This document shows positions 59,716 to 64,000 of a stretch of 64,000 nucleotides of DNA, one piece after another. The notes under the pieces are model-generated. The model had not been told where the DNA came from. It did not search any database and was given only the letters and a program-made list of their open reading frames with translations. This DNA comes from Isochrysis galbana. Taxonomy: Eukaryota; Haptophyta; Isochrysidales; Isochrysidaceae. The translations under genes were made by a program, and so were the position numbers. The stretch spans positions 39,506-103,505 of the forward strand of contig CM030937.1 in the NCBI GenBank assembly GCA_018136815.1, read 5' to 3'. Numbering within the stretch: the stretch's first letter is position 1; every line of letters begins with the position of its first letter.

Positions 59716-59992
59716 CTGTCAAGGTGCCTGTCCCATTTCGCTGGCAGTCACCTCGTACTCTGTCTCTGTTCATACCTCAATCCTACGGTGCTGTTACGAT
59801 CAATCTTATGGTCGTTCTTATGGCGGTGCCTTGCGACTTTTCGACACCACAACGAAACTCTCGTCGGTGAGAGTATGGAGATAAGGGTGTTTATTGAAGA
59901 AAACGGGTGTTTATGGAAGAAAACGCTGGCGGCAACTCACCCAGGAAATCCTTTCTTCTTCTTCATATCGCACTCTCTCGCTCCCGCACCGC

Positions 59993-60127
59993 ATGTCACA
60001 GATGACGCCCTCACCCCTTCTCAATGCCCCTTCCGCTGCTGCAGGTGTGACACCACAGCGGTGGGAGGAGGCAAAGAGACTCTTTTATCAGCTGGTGGCT
60101 GATTTCAAGAGCCGCGCCAGGAAGTGA
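59993..60127 (+). CDS. Short ORF or last exon, unknown
   Basis: Ends WEEAKRLFYQLVADFKSRARK before the TGA at 60125. A CACAG at about 59996-60001 could be an acceptor, making this the last exon of a gene whose earlier part is not seen. Family unrecognised. Confidence 0.3.
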   Translation: MSQMTPSPLLNAPSAAAGVTPQRWEEAKRLFYQLVADFKSRARK

Positions 60128-60574
60128 GGGATGTCTTTAAACTGTCGAATCAAGCCGAAGCTTGATCGTGTCAAGTCTCATTCGGGGCACAATCTTGAGA
60201 GAGAGAGAGGGAGGGAGGGAGGGGAACGCGCTACATGACGACGACGCACGTGACCACCTCACAAAACTCAATCTACTAACACCACTCAATCAACAAAAGA
60301 ACTGAGAAACAAACATAAACGCTCGAAACAAACAAAGAAGGAGACAAATGAATTGACGAGCGATGTGAAGCCTCGGTGTTCAGTATGTCGAGCGAGCGGC
60401 GAACCATCGAGACAAGCCCTGAAAACAAAATTCGTTCGCACTATCGAGTATCGAATCCGCTTTGAGTATAGAGATACTCTGGATTCGACAACGGAATGCG
60501 TGCGCGTGCGCGTCACACCCAGCACCAACACCCCACCAACGCCCTTTCGCGTCGACCCTCCTCTCGTTTGCAAC

Positions 60575-60672
60575 AAGTTCACTCCACATACTGAACAAGT
60601 TGACTCCATGCTCAACATGTTAACTCCACGCTCAACAAGTTGACTCCACGCTCAACAAGTTGACTCCACACT
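60575..60672 (+). repeat. 20-bp minisatellite, five units
   Basis: Units of the form AACAAGTTGACTCCACGCTC, five consecutive copies with a few substitutions. Confidence 0.85.
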
Positions 60673-60679
60673 ACTCGCG

Positions 60680-61460
60680 CCTTGGCAAGTTGGAGGAACT
60701 CCTCCTCTCCGTCGTGGAGGGGAGGAACCACCCATCCCCCTGCCACGCCTTGTGGCATGCCAAGGGCAACAAAGTTTATCGTTCACATGGGCGGAGGCGC
60801 CTTGTGCCCTCTAGCCCTCTAGTGGTCCCTACCCCCAACTACTAGCTACTAGCTACTACTACGTAGTAGTATAATCTTATAATCATATGATCGGTGAATG
60901 GTCGCCATGGAGGGGGGGCCTCGCGCCCCGCCCCCCCACTCTCTCGACCCACCTTATGGGGGGCGAAAACCATCCACCCCCCTGCGATGCCTCTTGGCAT
61001 GCAGGGAGGACTCACTCGGACACTCGGACTGCCCAAACTCTCCCAGAGCCCAGAGAGTTGGGCACAGATCGCACGCCCTGGCCTGCGCTAGCCAGCTTAT
61101 CGCTTTGACCAACCCCTCCTCCCCCTGGACCCCCCTGATCAGGAGCCCCCAGCCAGCTCTAGACGACCTTCAGGGGCGCGAGAACCAGCGAGGGAGAGGC
61201 AGGAGGGGCCGGGGCCAAGCCCCAGCCTCACCTGCCCCCTGACCTGAGCCCCAGCCTCACCTGCCCCCTGACCTGTGCTCCCAGGCAGGCCCAGGCCCCC
61301 GCACGCCACCTGGTGAAGAGGGGCCGCAGGCGCGCGCCATGGGCCAGAGCGCCAGAGCCGCAGCGAAAGAGAGGAGGAAGAGGGAAGAGGGAGGGGACGG
61401 GGAGCGGCAGCTTTCTCCCCCGGCGCTAACGTGTCTTCTTGCCCTGTTTAGGTAAAAGAA
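60680..61460 (+). repeat. F/G-type retroposon bodies, plus orientation
   Basis: GGAACCACCCATCCCCCTGC at about 60723 starts one fragment. A second, fuller body from 60896 (GGAGGGGGGGCCTCGCGCCC) runs to the CTGTTTAGGTAAAAGAAGAC end near 61460, matching 41150-41690. An internal 30-bp unit, CCCCAGCCTCACCTGCCCCC plus TGACCTG, is duplicated at 61220-61270. No flanking duplication was identified. Confidence 0.7.
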
Positions 61461-61771
61461 GACGGGAAGCGCCTAAGCGCCAAGAGGCAAGAGGGAAGAG
61501 GGAAGGGCCGCGGCTCGCGGCTCGCCGCGGCCGCTCGCTCCGGCGAGAGTGATTAGATTAGCGCTCTGGGCCGCTAGTTTCACGAATCCCCCCCCCCCCC
61601 CCCCCCTGCGTCGTTTTGCCCGAAAGGGGTTTTGCCCCAACGTGGACTCGAGGAGAGGGCGCCGCGCTGGGGTGCGCAGAGTCGATGGTGCACAAAGAGG
61701 GCTAGAGGGGGGAGGGGGGACAAATACAAATATCGAGGGGAGGGGGAAGGGGGCAGTGCCCCCCCTCCGCC

Positions 61772-61870
61772 CGGTATCACTCGGACATCTGGCTCGTCAG
61801 GCATGGCGGGATTCCGGGACTGCAACGTTGTATCCAATTAGCTAGTGGGGTTGGCTAGGATATAACATTA
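61772..61870 (+). repeat. Family S repeat, copy 3
   Basis: GGTATCACTCGGACATCTGG through TTGGCTAGGATATAACATTA, followed by TAG/TTA trinucleotide repeats. Confidence 0.85.
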
Positions 61871-62163
61871 TTTAGTAGTAGTATTATTACTACTACTATA
61901 TGCCAACTGTAGGGCGAGGGGGCACCGCCCGCCGGGCAAGCCATTAGAGGAGTGGCGCTGGAGTGGGCGGTGCGTCGGCGCGCTAGGCATCGCAACCAAG
62001 TATGAACTTTTTGGCCATATACCGCTCAAGCAATTCTAGTTCAATTTCCAGATTGAGCATCATTTTCCTTTTACTTGTTCGTACTACATTGTGTGTACAT
62101 TCCTACCTCTCCGCTCTCGCGCATTGAGAGCAGCACGTGAGTCAATGTCAATGGCAAAAGCTG

Positions 62164-63960
62164 TTAGTAATAGCTGTTACCGTTGGTGCCACCTAAGTCC
62201 TGCACACCGCCGTCGTGGACGGGAAGGAAAGACCCTTGGTCTTGCTCCTCGCTTGCGTTTTGGGAGCGGAGCAACTCTTCTTTCCTAGCCCGAGCGAGCT
62301 CAGTAGCTCGTATTCTCTCTGCCTCGGCCGCCCGCCTAGCCTCGCGCTCCAACTGCTCCTTTTTGCGTTGCTCTCTAATCAAGACTGCCTTGTGCGTCGC
62401 CAGTTGCTTCTTGAGGCCCATCCGTGTCGCCTCCGATGCATCTGCTGGTAGAGCCGCGAGGGCCGCCTCGAGCCGCGCTGCCTCAGACCGGTGATCTGCA
62501 GAAGGACCCAACGGATTCTTCTCGCCTTCTATCGGGCCCACCTTGCGCAAGAGCGCTTGCCGTCTGGCCGCCTCGGCTAATGCACGACGCGCTGCGGCTG
62601 CTTCATGTCTCTCTGCGGTAGCGCTCGGCGCAAGGATGTCCTCTTCACTCCACCCGGGTGACGTCGCCACCGATGCTAGTCCCAAGGCAGATCGACTCGC
62701 CTTGGCGTTGATCGCCTCAACCCGCGCCGCTTCGGCCTTCGCCTTCCTTGCTAGCGCGGCCTGACGCCGCTCTTCATACGCGCTTGGACCGAGCAAATCA
62801 TCTTCCGTCCATTCTCTCCCCGGATGACCTCCTTGCCGCAGCCTCGCCTCAATGGCCTCGCGCCGTGCTCTCTCCGCTGCTGCGCGCCGTGCCTCTGCAG
62901 CCTCTCGCCGCTGCGCGTGTGTCGAGGGCTCAATCGAAAACGAGGCCCCCGTGGTGGAAACTTCTAATGGGGCCGACTCGACGGGGCAAGAGCGCTCCTC
63001 GCGCCTGCGCATGATCGCCTCTTTTCGCTCCCGGTCTGCAGCTGCCCTGCGTGCCGCTGCCATCTCTTTTCTCTCCTCGTAGGCGCTCTTGCACGGCTCG
63101 TCTTGCTCCTCCTCGATTGTTACCTCCGATGAATCCTGGGGCGCAAGCGGCGGGCCACGACGGCCTTTTTGCGGCGGCCGTCGCAGCTCGGACGACGAGT
63201 TGCCTTGCGCGGAGAGGGACCCATGGGACAGCACCCGCCGCCCGCCAGCCAACGCTCGCTCTCTTGCCATGCGCTCTCTCGCCGCTCCTGCAGTCTCGAT
63301 GGGCTGATCGCTGAGCGGAACAGAAGCCGCGGTTGGTGGGGTATTGGATCGGCGACCAAAGCGGGGAGCGCCTGAATCAGCGGTAGAGCGGACTGCGGAG
63401 TGCACCGAATCGTGCACGTCGTCCCAGGGGGTCTTCGTACGGTTGAGGGGCTCTGCAGCCTTGTCACCAGCGTCGAGCACTCCTTGCCATTGAAGTTTTT
63501 GTGCCGTGACGTGGCGATGTGCCATTTGATGCTCTCGGCGCGCCGAGGTCTGTAGCTCTTGCTGTTCTAAGTTTTCCTTTGAGCATGGGTCATGAAATTC
63601 CTCATCGCTCTCGCTATCCAAGCGGAATGCGGATTCGCTGTTTTGTGGTCCACGGGCGTCTATCTGGGCATCTGCGTCGAGCGAGTTGGCCTTCGTTCCT
63701 TTCCTTTCACGTAGCATCGATTGAACTGCAGCTGACGCGATCTGTTGCTTCACGTGGATGCGATGGGAGAGTCGCGCATGCTGGTAAGCATTCAGGCCCA
63801 ACCCTTGCTTCGCTAGATCCCTGGCGTCAACAAGCGCCCTCGCCTGCTGTGAGGACGAGCACTCGAGTTGTGTCATGGCCTTCTTTTGCAAACGGCGGAA
63901 CGCGGCCGCCGCCTCGCGCTCCCGTCTTTGCACATCGGCCGGATACAGCTCGCCGAACTC
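62164..63960 (-). CDS. Coiled-coil protein with four internal repeats, 5' end outside window
   Basis: One exon of about 598 residues reads from a 3' splice site (ATAG at 63964-63961) to the stop at 62164; earlier exons lie beyond the right edge, and the apparent start at 63933 is a GTG. The protein is Arg/Glu/Ala-rich with long predicted coiled coil. A unit of about 28 residues occurs four times: SAYEERKEMAAARRAAADRE, STHAQRREAAEARRAAAERA, SAYEERRQAALARKAKAEAA and SATAERHEAAAARRALAEAA. Linkers contain W-[TS]-E-[DE]-D-[LI]-L (REWTEDDLLGP, PGWSEEDILAP). No enzymatic domain is visible. Cytoskeletal or flagellar scaffolds often look like this, but I do not assign one. Confidence 0.7.
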   Translation of the reverse strand, partial: EFGELYPADVQRREREAAAAFRRLQKKAMTQLECSSSQQARALVDARDLAKQGLGLNAYQHARLSHRIHVKQQIASAAVQSMLRERKGTKANSLDADAQIDARGPQNSESAFRLDSESDEEFHDPCSKENLEQQELQTSARREHQMAHRHVTAQKLQWQGVLDAGDKAAEPLNRTKTPWDDVHDSVHSAVRSTADSGAPRFGRRSNTPPTAASVPLSDQPIETAGAARERMARERALAGGRRVLSHGSLSAQGNSSSELRRPPQKGRRGPPLAPQDSSEVTIEEEQDEPCKSAYEERKEMAAARRAAADRERKEAIMRRREERSCPVESAPLEVSTTGASFSIEPSTHAQRREAAEARRAAAERARREAIEARLRQGGHPGREWTEDDLLGPSAYEERRQAALARKAKAEAARVEAINAKASRSALGLASVATSPGWSEEDILAPSATAERHEAAAARRALAEAARRQALLRKVGPIEGEKNPLGPSADHRSEAARLEAALAALPADASEATRMGLKKQLATHKAVLIREQRKKEQLEREARRAAEAERIRATELARARKEELLRSQNASEEQDQGSFLPVHDGGVQDLGGTNGNSYY

Positions 63961-64000
63961 CTATGATACAATAGCACGTGAGAGGGGGTGAGCGCAGTAT

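Overview
This is nuclear DNA of a GC-rich eukaryotic alga. The best guess is a haptophyte or a similar alga with a secondary, red-lineage plastid. The evidence is a plastid protein with a signal-peptide-plus-transit leader (1529-2131), short GT-AG introns of about 75-220 bp in five gene models (one intron of 529 bp), and proline-rich CUB-domain proteins. Long homopolymer C/G tracts and a heavy load of nested transposable elements fit this. I saw no rRNA, tRNA, CRISPR array or operon-like gene order. Organism assignment is inference. Exon structures were built by hand from reading frames and splice motifs.

Layout. 0-2 kb: an unknown gene cut by the left edge (minus) faces a thylakoid-lumen-type gene (plus) across a 220-bp GA tract. 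2.8-8.6 kb: a transposon nest, with a decayed LINE interrupted by one retroposon, a second retroposon beyond it, and a 58-nt perfect inverted match around the whole. 9.0-14.9 kb (minus): a four-exon gene for a very large membrane protein with CUB domains, a beta-helix, a cysteine-rich region, about nine membrane segments and two TIR-like domains; its N-terminus is lost in the 100-N gap at 14901-15000. 15.0-19.9 kb: two identical 552-bp repeats, then a LINE fragment carrying a Kolobok-type DNA transposon flanked by TTAA. 20.8-22.4 kb: a helical-repeat organelle RNA-binding-type protein (minus). 22.5-25.4 kb: C-rich sequence, an ankyrin-like remnant and an internally deleted hAT element. 25.7-26.3 kb: a DUF1990 protein (plus). 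26.5-31.8 kb: a LINE with an intact endonuclease/reverse-transcriptase ORF (minus). 32.4-40.8 kb (all minus): a phytanoyl-CoA dioxygenase-like enzyme, a tail-anchored histidine phosphatase and a six-exon epoxide-hydrolase-like enzyme. 40.9-44.4 kb: repeats, an AT-rich decayed ORF and a stranded cytochrome b561 exon. 45.9-47.3 kb: an inositol polyphosphate multikinase-like enzyme (plus). 49.4-51.2 kb: retroposon within retroposon. 52.3-54.4 kb: a chromodomain/Tudor-like protein with a histone-H1-like N-terminal region (minus). 55.65 kb: a hAT-type MITE. 58.3-59.0 kb: protein phosphatase inhibitor-2 (plus). 59.4-59.7 kb: a 30-bp-period array of palindromes. 62.2-64 kb: a coiled-coil protein running off the right edge (minus).

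The host genes look like independent housekeeping, signalling and metabolic units, not one pathway. Two systems stand out. The first is the CUB/beta-helix/multi-pass/TIR-TIR protein, which has the layout of a cell-surface sensor joined to a possible NAD-consuming or scaffolding TIR module. The second is a family of non-autonomous retroposons with 16-17 bp target duplications. They share a 5' body and carry different 3' tails, one of which matches the 3' end of the resident LINE.
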